Shown in pieces: positions 12,901 to 22,870 of a stretch of DNA of 44,549 nucleotides. Both the position numbers and the translations under genes were made by a program. The notes below the pieces were generated by a model that was not told where the DNA came from, searched no databases, and was given only the letters and a program-made list of their open reading frames with translations. Origin of the DNA: a virus. Where the stretch lies: IMG/VR virus record IMGVR_UViG_3300033273_000505, positions 1 to 44,549 of that record. One strand, given 5' to 3'. Numbering within the stretch: the stretch's first letter is position 1; each line of letters starts with the position of its first letter.

Positions 12901-15900
12901 TAACATACTCTAAAGAAACCTTTGCTGGATTGACAACCACCACCAATGAAATTTCTATCGTTGGTTTACATACAGAAAATCAATATTCAATATACAAAGT
13001 TGATGACAACAGATTTAAATTAATCAATGTTGGTGTTTCTGGAACAGTAACAACAGACTTGGTAAGAAACAAGTTTGTAGATTTTGTAGGATTTGGAACT
13101 ATCGATGGATATCATGTGTTCCAGTATCCAGAAATTAAAGTAGTTGCAAATGTTTCTTTTGGTGCTACTACTGGAGAGTTTGTATTCACACCAATTGTAA
13201 CAGGAGAAATCTCAGATGCATATCTGTATGAGACTGGTAGTGGATATGGATCAACTACATTAAACTTACATAGAAAACCAGTAATAACTATTGAAACTGG
13301 TTCAAATTCACAACTCGCCCCTATTATCGTAAATGGTAGAATTGAGGATGTACAAGTTCTTAATAAGGGTAATGGTTATGCAGGTCCACCAGAATTAGTT
13401 ATTGAAGATACATCAACACCGGGTGGAACTGGTGCCATATTGAGACCCGTCATGGATGGGGATAGACTTTCCGACATTATTGTAATTAATTCTGGTATTG
13501 GATACAGTGCAAATTCTACAAGTATTTTTGTAAAAGAAAGAGGGTTTGGTGCCAAATTTGATACAAGAGTTAGAGATCTTTCTGTAAATGATGCTGAAAG
13601 ATTTGCAGACTTCTCGAAATCCAAGAACACAAAAATATTCTCAAATCTTTATAAGAATGAGAAAGAAGATTCCCTTGTTTATGGAATTTATGGATACTCC
13701 GAAGATTTGGCAGAAAATTATGAAGAGCTTGGTGGTTCACACTCACCAATCATTGGGTGGGCATATGATGGAAATCCAATCTATGGACCATTTGGATATT
13801 CTTCGCCATCAGATGTTCAGTCTGGTGTCAAGATATTAGACCCAGGTTATGAACTGAAATCTACTTCGGTAGAAGATAGACCTCCCAACTTCAAACCTGG
13901 TTTCTTCATTGAAGACTACAGATACACTGGAGTTGGGGATTTAGACAGACATAATGGAAGATTCTGCATAACACCAGATTATCCAAATGGAATCTATGCA
14001 TATTTTGTTGGTGTTAGTACAAGTCTTACATCACCAGACTTTGAACCAAAGTATCCATACTTTGTTGGAAATACCTACAAGTCGAATATTATTTCTGATA
14101 ACTTTACTTTAGATCATACTTTTGATTTCAATAATTCAAATCTTGTTAGAAATACTTTCCCATATAACATCAACAAAAAATATGCTGATTATGATTTCAT
14201 TAATGAGGGATATGAAGTATTCAATCAAGCAAGCGTAATTAAATCTGTTACACAAGGTGAAGTTGATGATGTTAAGGTTATTGAAGGTGGTCTTAACTAT
14301 GTTATTGGAGATAGAGTAAATTTTGATATAGAGGGAGCAAACGGTGCTGGTCTTAGAGCAGAAGTTTCTGAATTAGTTGGTGCTGGAATCACTGCCCTTG
14401 ATACCGTTTTAGACACCTACGAAGCATGTGTATTTGAGTGGGATAATGATGAACAAGTTTCTGCATATTTCAGAAATGGATTTAATTTACTGAATAATGA
14501 TAGAGTTCTTGTTGGTGGTCTCTCAACATCAATAACTTCTCTGGTTGGAACTTTCAACATTGGATTTACTACATCTGTTGTTTCACTTGCTGGAACAATG
14601 GTCAATTATAGTTCAACTCCATATGGAATAGCAGAAGATATTTTTGTTTCTAGAAGTGTAAACGTTTCTGCAGGAACAACAGTTGTAATTCATTCTGAAC
14701 AGGGAAGTGAAACTACCATTGTCCTCAATAACTTTAATAATGGTATCTTAAAAATTAAGAGACCAGAACCTGCAGGAGTTGCTCATACACTTGGAAGTAG
14801 GTTAGAAATTGGAGAAAACAGATTAACTCTTCCAGTTAAAACCCAGAAGTTTACTTCAAGTTTCAATGACATTGTTTATTTTAATGCAAAGAATGCAGTT
14901 GGAGTTGGCACAACTTCTGGTTCTGCAGTTACAAAATCATTTAATGTTGGAGTTACTACAGTAACTGTCTCTATCCCAACACGTCAGATTTACTTACCAA
15001 ATCATCCATTCAAAACAGGTCAAAAGGTAACATATACAAATCCACCAAAACCAGGAACTGCACAAATTGTAGTCGGAGCATCCTCTACTGTTGGTGGAAC
15101 CTTCAATCTTTTAGATGGTACAGATCTTTATGTTATCAATAAAGGAGAAAATTATATTGGATTAGTTACGACCGTTGGTTTAACTACATCTGGAAATGGT
15201 CTTTACTTCCATAGTGATGGTGACGATCATAATGAATATAAGTTAGTATCAAATAAAGTACAAGTTACTGGAGATGTAAGTAGAATAGTAACAACTGTAA
15301 GTTGTGGAACAACTCACGGATTGGAAAATGGTGATACTATTAAACTTGTAGTTAAACCAAACACTATTGTTGGATTGGGAACAACTGCTGCTCTTAGAGT
15401 AGAGTTCAATCATGAAGAAAGAAAACTTTTAATTAATCCAGTCGGTATTAATTCTTCCAATATCAATATTGGAGATAATACATTTACAATTACCGATCAT
15501 GGATATAAAACTGGTGATAAACTTTACTATGAAAGTGTGGAACCAGCAGCTGGTCTCCATACCGGTTCATATTATGTAATTAAGGAGTCTTCGGACAAAT
15601 TTAAAGTTGCAGAAACTTTATATGAAACGAATCCTATCACACAAAAAGTCGTCAACATTGTTGGAACTGGAGATACAAATCACAGATTCTCTTTAATAAA
15701 TCCAGAGATTTCTGTGGTTAAAAATAGTGACCTCCAATTTGATTTAAGTCATGAATCTCTTGATGGATTTAAACTTAAGATATTCAGAGAAGGTAATTTT
15801 ATTAATGAATACACTTCATCCTATGATGAGAACGGTTTCAATGTAATTGGTGTTGGAACTGTTGGTGTTGGCACAACAGGAATTGCAAACTTAACTCTTG

Positions 15901-18900
15901 AGTATTCTGAAAATATTCCTGATAGATTATTTTATGCATTAGAAAAATCTGGATATATCAGCACTGCAGACACTGATGTGCAAAACTACTCACAAATTAA
16001 CTACATCAACAGTCCATATACTGGAACTTATGATGTATTTGGAGTTGGTAGCACTACATTTAATATTTCTCCAGTACAACTTCCAACAGTTTTAAATTAT
16101 GTTGATACGCAATGTGATGAACTAAAGTATACGACAAAATCAAGAACAGCACTTAGTGGTTCAATCGCTAACGTCAATATACTTTCGAAAGGATTTAACT
16201 TCGAAAGTCTACCGAAGTTTAGTGATGTTACATCTGAAGAAGGAACTAATGCAAATATTGCAGCAATTTCAACTTCAATTGGAAGAATTAAAAAAGTAAG
16301 ATTCAAAGATTTTGGATATGATTACCCATCAGATAAAACTTTAAGACCTGAAGCGATTGTCCCTCCAATTGTTTCTATTGATAACCTGGATACTATCACC
16401 GACATCAATATTCAGTTTGGTGGCGCAAGATACTTATCAGATCCAGATTTAATTCTGTGGAATGATACTAAGAAGCAGATTGTAGATTCAACCACATTTG
16501 TTGCTCATGCTCCAAATGGTGCTATTGCAGAAGTAGAACAACTTGCTCCTATCTTTGGTCTTGAATCCGAACCACATAAGATAATTGCAATTAATAATTC
16601 AAATGGTGTTGGAATTTCTTCCATGACCAGTGGTGATTCTGGTATTGCGACTTGTATCTTAAATACTCCTATTCTTGGATTTACTAGCAAATTATTCGAA
16701 CCTGGTGATAGAATCTTCGTTGAGGGTGTTGAATTAATTCCTGGAACTGGTGAAGGATTCAACTCCGCAGATTATGAGTACAAGTTCTTCGAAGTAACTG
16801 AGTATAATGACACCAGTCCAGCAGTATTGAAATTTAGACTTGTTGGTGAGGATGGAATTGGTCTTAGCACCAATCCAGGAATTGCAAAGACATTCCAGTC
16901 TGGTTACGCTACCATTATCAACAAATCAAATTACCCAATCATTAATGTAAAGCAAGATAGATCTAAATTTACTATTAACGAAAAACTCTTTGTTGATACT
17001 GGAACTGGTTTCTTTGATACTGATTTGGAAGTTTCTCTTGTAAGAGATGATTACATCAAGACAAGAGGTGACTACAACTTAAGAAAAGGTGCGAAGATTA
17101 AAGGTATTATAAGTGGAACTGTTGCTGAGGTAACAAATGTTGATAGAAAGAGAGCGAAATTTAACATAAGATACTCATCCAAAGTTGATTTGGGTTGGAG
17201 TAATGATATTGGTAAAATTAATGAAGATTACCAAGTAACTCCTAATAATGACTATTATCAAAATCTTTCATATTCAGTCAAGAGTCCAATAACATGGGCA
17301 GAATCTTCTGGTCCAGTTAATAGTATTATTCACCCTGCTGGTTTGAAAAACTTCGTTGATGTTGGAATTACTTCCGTTGCAACTTCTAGAGCAGGTTTAG
17401 GTGGAACAACATCCGCAATCGTTATCTTGGATGTTGTAAATGAAACCAGAGTTGATACAATTAATAACTTCGATAACGCACTTGATGATAGTCCAAGACA
17501 AAGTCCAATTGGTAATTTCTTACAATCAAATTCTTTACAGATAGAAAATAGGAAACTTACAGACTTTACTGAGTGTAGAACCAATAGAGTTCTCATTCAT
17601 GATGACATTAGTCCACAGTTCTCAAGCAAAGGTTTCCAAGATATATTTGTGGAACTTGAAGAAATTGAGTTCTCTGAAAATCACAACAGATATCTTGTTC
17701 AGGTTGTAGATCCAGACACTTCAGATATTCAGTTATCTGAACTCGTTCTTCAGTCGACTGCTACAGATACATTCCTATTTGAAAAGTATACTGCCTATAG
17801 CAACAAGCAACTTGGTTCATTCAGAGCAGATACTGATGGATTTGGTAGAAAAACCATAATCTTCGATCCTGTTGACCCATATGAAACTGACCATGATATT
17901 AAGATTCTGAAGAAATCATACCTCTATCAGGCACTTCCTGGTGGTGTTTCTGGAGTTGGAACACAATCCCTTGGTTCTGTAGATATTATTGGCACATTCA
18001 CTGCTGGTATTGGTAGTGTTGGAACAGCATCAAGCATCAAGACTATTGCAGAATTTGATGCAACTGAATTTAATGGTGCATTTGCAAACATTGAAATTTC
18101 AGATAGATTTGGTACAGTAGTCAACTATGTTGAAGCTGCAATTGATTTTGATGGATCGGATACTTATTTAAGTGAGTATTATTTTGATGCAACTACTCAG
18201 TCCTATAGTTATGTACAAACAGGAATTCTTAGTGCAACATATGATTCCAATGCAGGAATTGTATCTCTGACTGCAAGAAACAGTGGAATATCTTCCACAG
18301 TTCTGTATGATGTTCGTTCCAATATTGTTGGATTTGGAACAACAACGGCAGGTATTGGAACATATAGATTCCTGCTGAACAACCAACCAGCAGGAACAGA
18401 ATTAAGTGCTAGATTAGAATCTACTGTTGGATTTGGAACAACTGCAGTAAGAATTGGTTCTTATGATATAAATGCAATTTCTGCAGTTAATTCAATTGTT
18501 CGGGTTTCTGCTGGTCAGTCATCAGCAATACATCAAGTTAACATCCTTGCAAACGATCAAGATTCTGAATTGTTTGTAACTCAAGGACCATTCTCACCAA
18601 CAAACAATACTACTGGTATTGGAACTTTTGGTGGAGAAATTATTGGTTCTAACTTCCACTTGAATTTCTATCCAGATTCTGGATATGATGTAGAAACTCA
18701 AGCGTTTGGTGAAGTTTTATATAGAGGAATGGATTTTGATAACCAAGCAAATCCACTAGAATATGGTCCTGCTTCTCAATTAGTATTACTCTCCGCATTT
18801 GATGGTTTAAATGGATTGAGAGCAAACAGGGTTAATTTTACACTTAAGCATGAAGGCAATCCAATCTACACTAAGACTTTCGATCCTGCAAATGCATCTA

Positions 18901-21900
18901 CTATAGATTATGCAACAGGAATCTTCAGTTATCCAAATCATTTCTTCAACACTGGCGAAGAATTAATTTATACACCAGAATCAACATTTGTTGGTGTTGG
19001 TAAATCTGCAATGGGTATTGGTAGCACTGAGAACTATCTTGGTATTGTTACCGATAGACTTCCAGAAAGAGTTTATCCAATTGCACTTACTCCAGATACT
19101 TTCCAGTTAGCAACTAAACCAGAATGGGCAAGAGAGGCTGCTGCATCTGCTGGAGTGAGTGGAAATGTTGGTATTGCCATCACATTCATTGATGCTGGAC
19201 TTGGAAATGCTCACCAACTTGAATTTACTAAGAAGTTAACAAAGACTGTTATCGCACTTGATGGCATCGTGCAGCAACCAATTACCTTCACTCCAATTAA
19301 CCATGTGTTAGAAAATAATAATGGAGGCATTACTGCTGGTATTTCTACTTTCAACCTTAGTGGTATTTCTTCAGTTCAACCAAGAGACCTTCTTAGAATT
19401 GATGATGAATACATGAAGGTTATTGAAGTTGGACTTAGCACCAATGTTAATGGTCAACTTCTTGGTCCAATCAATGGAATTATTGCTGCAGGTTCTGCTG
19501 CAACACACCCAACTGTATCTGTTGTTCGTGGAATTGTTGGTTCTGCAGCAACTACTCACACTGACGGTGCAGAGGTTAGAATTTACAGAGGTGCAATTAA
19601 CATTGTTAAGAATGAAATTTTCTTCGTTGATCCACCAAAAGGTAACTCTAGAGCAAGAAGAAATTCTTCAAACCTCCCATATGTTAAGGCAGAATATACT
19701 GGTAGAACCTTCTTGAGATCAAATTATGATACCAATATGCTCTTCGATGACATTTCGGATAGTTTCACTGGTATTGCTAAAACCTATACTACGACTATTG
19801 AAGGAATCAATACTTCTGGTGTTCAACCTGGTAATGGAATCTTGTTCATTAATGGAGTTTTCCAGACACCATCAACTCTTAACAACGCTGGAAACAATTA
19901 TCTTTTCGAGAGAGACACCTCTGCAGGAATTTCTAGCGTTGTATTTACTGGTATCACCTCAACTAATGGACTTCCAATTCAATCTGAGTTTGATATCAAC
20001 CAGAATCAGATTCCAAGAGGTGGTTTGGTAGTTTCCCTTGGTTCAACACCTGGACTTGGATATGCACCTCTTGTAGGTGCTGTGGTTAAGGCAGAAAAAG
20101 ATTCTTCTGGAACTATCACAGATATTGTTGGTATTAATACTTGGACTAGACCTGTTTCTATAAGCACAGCGTCATACAATAAGATTTCTGGAATTCTTGA
20201 AGTTGAAACTGTTGAACCACACAATCTTAGAAATGGTGATAGTGTAAAATTAGTTGGTCTTGCATTTACCTGCCCAAGTGGTTCTGGTATTACAACTACA
20301 ATCTTCCCAGATCATGACCGCGCTCTTGGATTGTTTAATGTTGTTGACGCAAACAAAGTTAATGTTCTTGTTGGACCAAGCACAATCACACACTACTACA
20401 TGGGTGATGGTGAAATTTATAGACATTATAATTTAAATTTCGGTTCCGGATATAGATCACCAGTTTCTATCGCAGTTACTGATAAAGCATATGAGCATAG
20501 ATTTGTAAGAGCAGGTGTAAATTCAACCTTTGATGGTAGTGGTAACACCTATTCAATCACTAATGCTAAATTTACTTCACATACAGGTGAACTTCAAGTA
20601 ACAATTGATGGACATGGATTAACAACTGCAGATACTGTTGGATTCGATACTGGTTCAATCGTATTCAGATGTTCTGATGATGATTTCTTCACAGAACAAG
20701 TTTATCCAAGACCTACAGATCCAGCAGCAGGAGTTAATCTCTCTATTGCTTCTACGACAGTAAACACTTTAACTGTTAATGTTGGTCCAGCTGGTGGTGG
20801 TGGAACAGGTGCTGTTGTTGAAGCAGTGGTTGGTGCTGGAGGAACTTTGGCACTTAATATTGTTAATGGTGGCACTGGATATGTCAATCCTGTTATTGAG
20901 ATTCCAGAACCAAATTATGAAAACATGCCTGTTGTTGGTGTTTCTAGACTTGGTGTTGGTGCTACAACGGAAACTGGTAAGAACTTACTTCTCAACCTGA
21001 CAGTTGGTGCCGCTGGCACAAGTAATGTTGGTATTGGTTCAACATTATTCTCAATTGAATCATTTAAGATTGCTAGAAATGGATATGGATTCCAACCTGG
21101 AGATGTTGTAAAAGTTGTTGGTCTTGTTACTGCTAAGGATTATACAGCACCAATTGCTGATTTCCAAGTTGAAATCACACAAACCTTCAATGATTTCTAT
21201 TCTGCATGGTCATTCGGTGAAATGGATTACATTGATAGTATTGCTGGTTATCAAGATGGAAATAGAAAGAGATTCCCACTCTTCTATAATGGTGAACTAT
21301 TAGCATTTGAGATTGATCCAGCAGCAAGACTTTCTAGCGCAATTGATTTGGATGCAGTTCTTGTTATCTTTGTAAACGGTGTTCTTCAAACTCCAGGATA
21401 TGCATATCAGTTCCTTGGAGGAACATCATTTACATTCACTGAAGCACCAAAGGTCAATGATAGAGTAGATATTTTCTTCTATGTTGGACAAAATGGAATT
21501 GACGTTGGAATTACAACAGTTAGGGAGACTATTAAAGTTGGTGATGATGTTTTTGTTAAAAGACATCCAGGTCTTCCACTAACTGAAGACCAAATTGAAC
21601 AAAGAACTATCTCAGAAATTCTTGGTTCCGATACAGTTGAAACTGCAATTTATACTGGTCCTGGTGTAAATCAAAATGATTTCAAACCATTCTATTGGAC
21701 AAAGCAGAAGAAAGATAAGTTTGTAAAGGGTGATGTTATTTACAAAACTAGAGCATCCCTCGAACCAAGAATTTTCCCAACTGCAAAGGTTATTGGAGAT
21801 GTAACTCCAACTAGCACTGAAATTTTTGTTGATAATGCACAGTTCTTTGATTATGACGAAATCATTTATGATTTGAATGTCAATACATTTGAATTTGATG

Positions 21901-22847
21901 CCTTCATGATGGATTCCTTTGAACCAGTATCTGCTGCGTTTACTGCTACAGTTAGTGCTGCTGGAACTGTCACATCAATTCAAATCCTTGATGGTGGCAG
22001 TGGATATACTGGTTCTACGGTAGATCTCAAATTCTCCGCACCAAGAGTTATTGGTGTTGGAGTTGGAACAACTGCAACAGGAACTGCAACTGTTGGAACT
22101 GGTGGATCAATCTCATCAGTAACATTGACTAATCCAGGGATGGGTTATACAAATGCTGCAAACCAGGCAATTATACCTCAAATCATTACAGAAGTTCCTA
22201 CTTCGATTAGAGAAACTATTGGTGGTATTTCAAATGTTCAAGGATTTACTGGAATTATTACTGGTATTGGAGAAACAACCAATGGTAGTGGTCAAAAAGC
22301 AATCAAATTCTTCTTCTCAGCATTAAAAGATTACACTCCTTCTGGAGAATCTGAACTTGCATCTGATGCTTTAGATTTACAAGTAGGATATCCAATCATT
22401 GTTTCAAATACTAAGGTTGGACATGGAGTAACTTCTGTATATGATTCTGATAATGCGGTTGTTTCTATTGGAACAACATTCCTTGATAACATCTACATTG
22501 TTGATTCAATCTTCAGTATTGGACCAATTGGAGTTCTCACCTGTAACGTTCATAATGCAAGTGATTTAACTAGCATTGGTTCAACAGGAAACTTTGATGA
22601 ATATAATGCGGGTCTTACAACTTCTCTTGGAACATTCTCTTGGGGAAGAATATACAACTTCAATCAAAGAACCAACCCGATTTCAATTGGTGTTACTGGA
22701 TTGACGATTGATTCTGGTTTATCTACATTCCCAACAATTCAAAGAAGAGGCAATTTTGGTGAGTCTAAGACTGGAGCAGTTCGTTCCAGAAAACCAATTG
22801 CGGATCCAAATATTGTACAGGACAATATTTTACCGTTCTATCCATAA
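9972..22847 (+). CDS. Giant baseplate-associated protein (4291 aa), gp7 position, YHYH-like domain
   Basis: One uninterrupted frame of 12.9 kb, about 29% of the window. It occupies the place of gene 7 between gp6 and gp8, but T4 gp7 has 1032 aa. The N-terminus (MSQFEKRVQLNKIIESQLPE, then FPKAIEFFKQYYISQEHQGG) is the most baseplate-like part and probably docks on gp6/gp8. Residues ~1254-1280 contain GSHSPIIGWAYDGNPIYGPFGY, a YHYH-type domain signature. Throughout are GxGY repeats (for example NGGSGYD, ESGSGYA, ETGSGYG, NGGTGYV, DGGSGYT) and runs of short beta-strand-like units with VGVGTT and GIGST spacers. This suggests an elongated beta-rich fibre or baseplate arm. No protease or glycosidase motif is evident. 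Calling it gp7 is by position only. Confidence 0.85.
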   Translation: MSQFEKRVQLNKIIESQLPEFLVADFPKAIEFFKQYYISQEHQGGNVDLVDNLDRYLKIDNLVPEVVVGQTTLSSDITASSTTITVSSTKGFPDEYGLLKIGDEVITYTGKTTTTFTGCVRGFSGITGYDDRSREYFVNVNRQNVIFSDTTATAHTAQSSVQNLSALFLQEFYRKLKKTFTPGFEEETFVSDLDVGNFIKHARNFYQSKGIEESVRILFKVLYGVSAKVIDLETRLIKPSSAEFVRREIIVAEPISGNPLHLEGQTVFRSVDTDTSGSVSDVEIFTRNNKTFYKLGLFVGYNDRDLVEGTFGVPGFSRSLEEVSIGSSVISVDSTIGFGQTGELNVSGNVITYQNKSINQFFDCVGVTSAISLGEGVRANEVIFGYENGDTSKRVELRVTGVLSDFEALEDIPLMEVGEEIFVRNIGEIIENPIGEKTFKESFGNSWLYNTSTRLTVDSIQGSTFILSTDVIDKSFLKVGDSVDIVVGSSNVVSHSNAIVDNINFANREVILTNLGSFVPLAGVSYSIRRNLVKVTSATSNLKLGNDKYIANALNVYTDDKNEYGYVASHSLPGYQIVDEIVESKLLDGSVNNLEEYDSAKLTYKTIKFPSTVRFIDGDEIVYTADNPLKGLESGGLYYVKLVDTNKIRVYSSKSRIAGDEYVELLPADNTIGEHIFTLKRHENRLISQNNILRKFPIKQSLSSVKESDRNIGNVGILIDGVEISSPESRDKIYWGPLEKFDVLNGGSGYDVINPPNIKIGIGSGTQAYVEPVVIGSVKDVIVDPQSFDVDDVISVSLSGGNGSGCVLQPVVGDRFREIEFDSRPLSLGGGVDIVDETITFKEPHNLFTGQSLIYNQNGNNPINIGNAYDTNNVTTGALGSGDEYVVSVVNTSTIKLHKSRAEALAGINTIGFSTATAAAGIHKFRTLSKKNLRQVKVLESGSGYAHRKLRVKSAGVSTAYNTVEFSNHGFKTGETVTYSKETFAGLTTTTNEISIVGLHTENQYSIYKVDDNRFKLINVGVSGTVTTDLVRNKFVDFVGFGTIDGYHVFQYPEIKVVANVSFGATTGEFVFTPIVTGEISDAYLYETGSGYGSTTLNLHRKPVITIETGSNSQLAPIIVNGRIEDVQVLNKGNGYAGPPELVIEDTSTPGGTGAILRPVMDGDRLSDIIVINSGIGYSANSTSIFVKERGFGAKFDTRVRDLSVNDAERFADFSKSKNTKIFSNLYKNEKEDSLVYGIYGYSEDLAENYEELGGSHSPIIGWAYDGNPIYGPFGYSSPSDVQSGVKILDPGYELKSTSVEDRPPNFKPGFFIEDYRYTGVGDLDRHNGRFCITPDYPNGIYAYFVGVSTSLTSPDFEPKYPYFVGNTYKSNIISDNFTLDHTFDFNNSNLVRNTFPYNINKKYADYDFINEGYEVFNQASVIKSVTQGEVDDVKVIEGGLNYVIGDRVNFDIEGANGAGLRAEVSELVGAGITALDTVLDTYEACVFEWDNDEQVSAYFRNGFNLLNNDRVLVGGLSTSITSLVGTFNIGFTTSVVSLAGTMVNYSSTPYGIAEDIFVSRSVNVSAGTTVVIHSEQGSETTIVLNNFNNGILKIKRPEPAGVAHTLGSRLEIGENRLTLPVKTQKFTSSFNDIVYFNAKNAVGVGTTSGSAVTKSFNVGVTTVTVSIPTRQIYLPNHPFKTGQKVTYTNPPKPGTAQIVVGASSTVGGTFNLLDGTDLYVINKGENYIGLVTTVGLTTSGNGLYFHSDGDDHNEYKLVSNKVQVTGDVSRIVTTVSCGTTHGLENGDTIKLVVKPNTIVGLGTTAALRVEFNHEERKLLINPVGINSSNINIGDNTFTITDHGYKTGDKLYYESVEPAAGLHTGSYYVIKESSDKFKVAETLYETNPITQKVVNIVGTGDTNHRFSLINPEISVVKNSDLQFDLSHESLDGFKLKIFREGNFINEYTSSYDENGFNVIGVGTVGVGTTGIANLTLEYSENIPDRLFYALEKSGYISTADTDVQNYSQINYINSPYTGTYDVFGVGSTTFNISPVQLPTVLNYVDTQCDELKYTTKSRTALSGSIANVNILSKGFNFESLPKFSDVTSEEGTNANIAAISTSIGRIKKVRFKDFGYDYPSDKTLRPEAIVPPIVSIDNLDTITDINIQFGGARYLSDPDLILWNDTKKQIVDSTTFVAHAPNGAIAEVEQLAPIFGLESEPHKIIAINNSNGVGISSMTSGDSGIATCILNTPILGFTSKLFEPGDRIFVEGVELIPGTGEGFNSADYEYKFFEVTEYNDTSPAVLKFRLVGEDGIGLSTNPGIAKTFQSGYATIINKSNYPIINVKQDRSKFTINEKLFVDTGTGFFDTDLEVSLVRDDYIKTRGDYNLRKGAKIKGIISGTVAEVTNVDRKRAKFNIRYSSKVDLGWSNDIGKINEDYQVTPNNDYYQNLSYSVKSPITWAESSGPVNSIIHPAGLKNFVDVGITSVATSRAGLGGTTSAIVILDVVNETRVDTINNFDNALDDSPRQSPIGNFLQSNSLQIENRKLTDFTECRTNRVLIHDDISPQFSSKGFQDIFVELEEIEFSENHNRYLVQVVDPDTSDIQLSELVLQSTATDTFLFEKYTAYSNKQLGSFRADTDGFGRKTIIFDPVDPYETDHDIKILKKSYLYQALPGGVSGVGTQSLGSVDIIGTFTAGIGSVGTASSIKTIAEFDATEFNGAFANIEISDRFGTVVNYVEAAIDFDGSDTYLSEYYFDATTQSYSYVQTGILSATYDSNAGIVSLTARNSGISSTVLYDVRSNIVGFGTTTAGIGTYRFLLNNQPAGTELSARLESTVGFGTTAVRIGSYDINAISAVNSIVRVSAGQSSAIHQVNILANDQDSELFVTQGPFSPTNNTTGIGTFGGEIIGSNFHLNFYPDSGYDVETQAFGEVLYRGMDFDNQANPLEYGPASQLVLLSAFDGLNGLRANRVNFTLKHEGNPIYTKTFDPANASTIDYATGIFSYPNHFFNTGEELIYTPESTFVGVGKSAMGIGSTENYLGIVTDRLPERVYPIALTPDTFQLATKPEWAREAAASAGVSGNVGIAITFIDAGLGNAHQLEFTKKLTKTVIALDGIVQQPITFTPINHVLENNNGGITAGISTFNLSGISSVQPRDLLRIDDEYMKVIEVGLSTNVNGQLLGPINGIIAAGSAATHPTVSVVRGIVGSAATTHTDGAEVRIYRGAINIVKNEIFFVDPPKGNSRARRNSSNLPYVKAEYTGRTFLRSNYDTNMLFDDISDSFTGIAKTYTTTIEGINTSGVQPGNGILFINGVFQTPSTLNNAGNNYLFERDTSAGISSVVFTGITSTNGLPIQSEFDINQNQIPRGGLVVSLGSTPGLGYAPLVGAVVKAEKDSSGTITDIVGINTWTRPVSISTASYNKISGILEVETVEPHNLRNGDSVKLVGLAFTCPSGSGITTTIFPDHDRALGLFNVVDANKVNVLVGPSTITHYYMGDGEIYRHYNLNFGSGYRSPVSIAVTDKAYEHRFVRAGVNSTFDGSGNTYSITNAKFTSHTGELQVTIDGHGLTTADTVGFDTGSIVFRCSDDDFFTEQVYPRPTDPAAGVNLSIASTTVNTLTVNVGPAGGGGTGAVVEAVVGAGGTLALNIVNGGTGYVNPVIEIPEPNYENMPVVGVSRLGVGATTETGKNLLLNLTVGAAGTSNVGIGSTLFSIESFKIARNGYGFQPGDVVKVVGLVTAKDYTAPIADFQVEITQTFNDFYSAWSFGEMDYIDSIAGYQDGNRKRFPLFYNGELLAFEIDPAARLSSAIDLDAVLVIFVNGVLQTPGYAYQFLGGTSFTFTEAPKVNDRVDIFFYVGQNGIDVGITTVRETIKVGDDVFVKRHPGLPLTEDQIEQRTISEILGSDTVETAIYTGPGVNQNDFKPFYWTKQKKDKFVKGDVIYKTRASLEPRIFPTAKVIGDVTPTSTEIFVDNAQFFDYDEIIYDLNVNTFEFDAFMMDSFEPVSAAFTATVSAAGTVTSIQILDGGSGYTGSTVDLKFSAPRVIGVGVGTTATGTATVGTGGSISSVTLTNPGMGYTNAANQAIIPQIITEVPTSIRETIGGISNVQGFTGIITGIGETTNGSGQKAIKFFFSALKDYTPSGESELASDALDLQVGYPIIVSNTKVGHGVTSVYDSDNAVVSIGTTFLDNIYIVDSIFSIGPIGVLTCNVHNASDLTSIGSTGNFDEYNAGLTTSLGTFSWGRIYNFNQRTNPISIGVTGLTIDSGLSTFPTIQRRGNFGESKTGAVRSRKPIADPNIVQDNILPFYP

Positions 22848-22853
22848 TAAATA
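22846..22853 (+). promoter_or_regulatory. T4-type late promoter before gp8
   Basis: AATAAATA overlapping the stop of the giant gene, 17 bases before the gp8 ATG at 22871. Confidence 0.6.
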
Positions 22854-22870
22854 CATAAAAAAAGATAACG

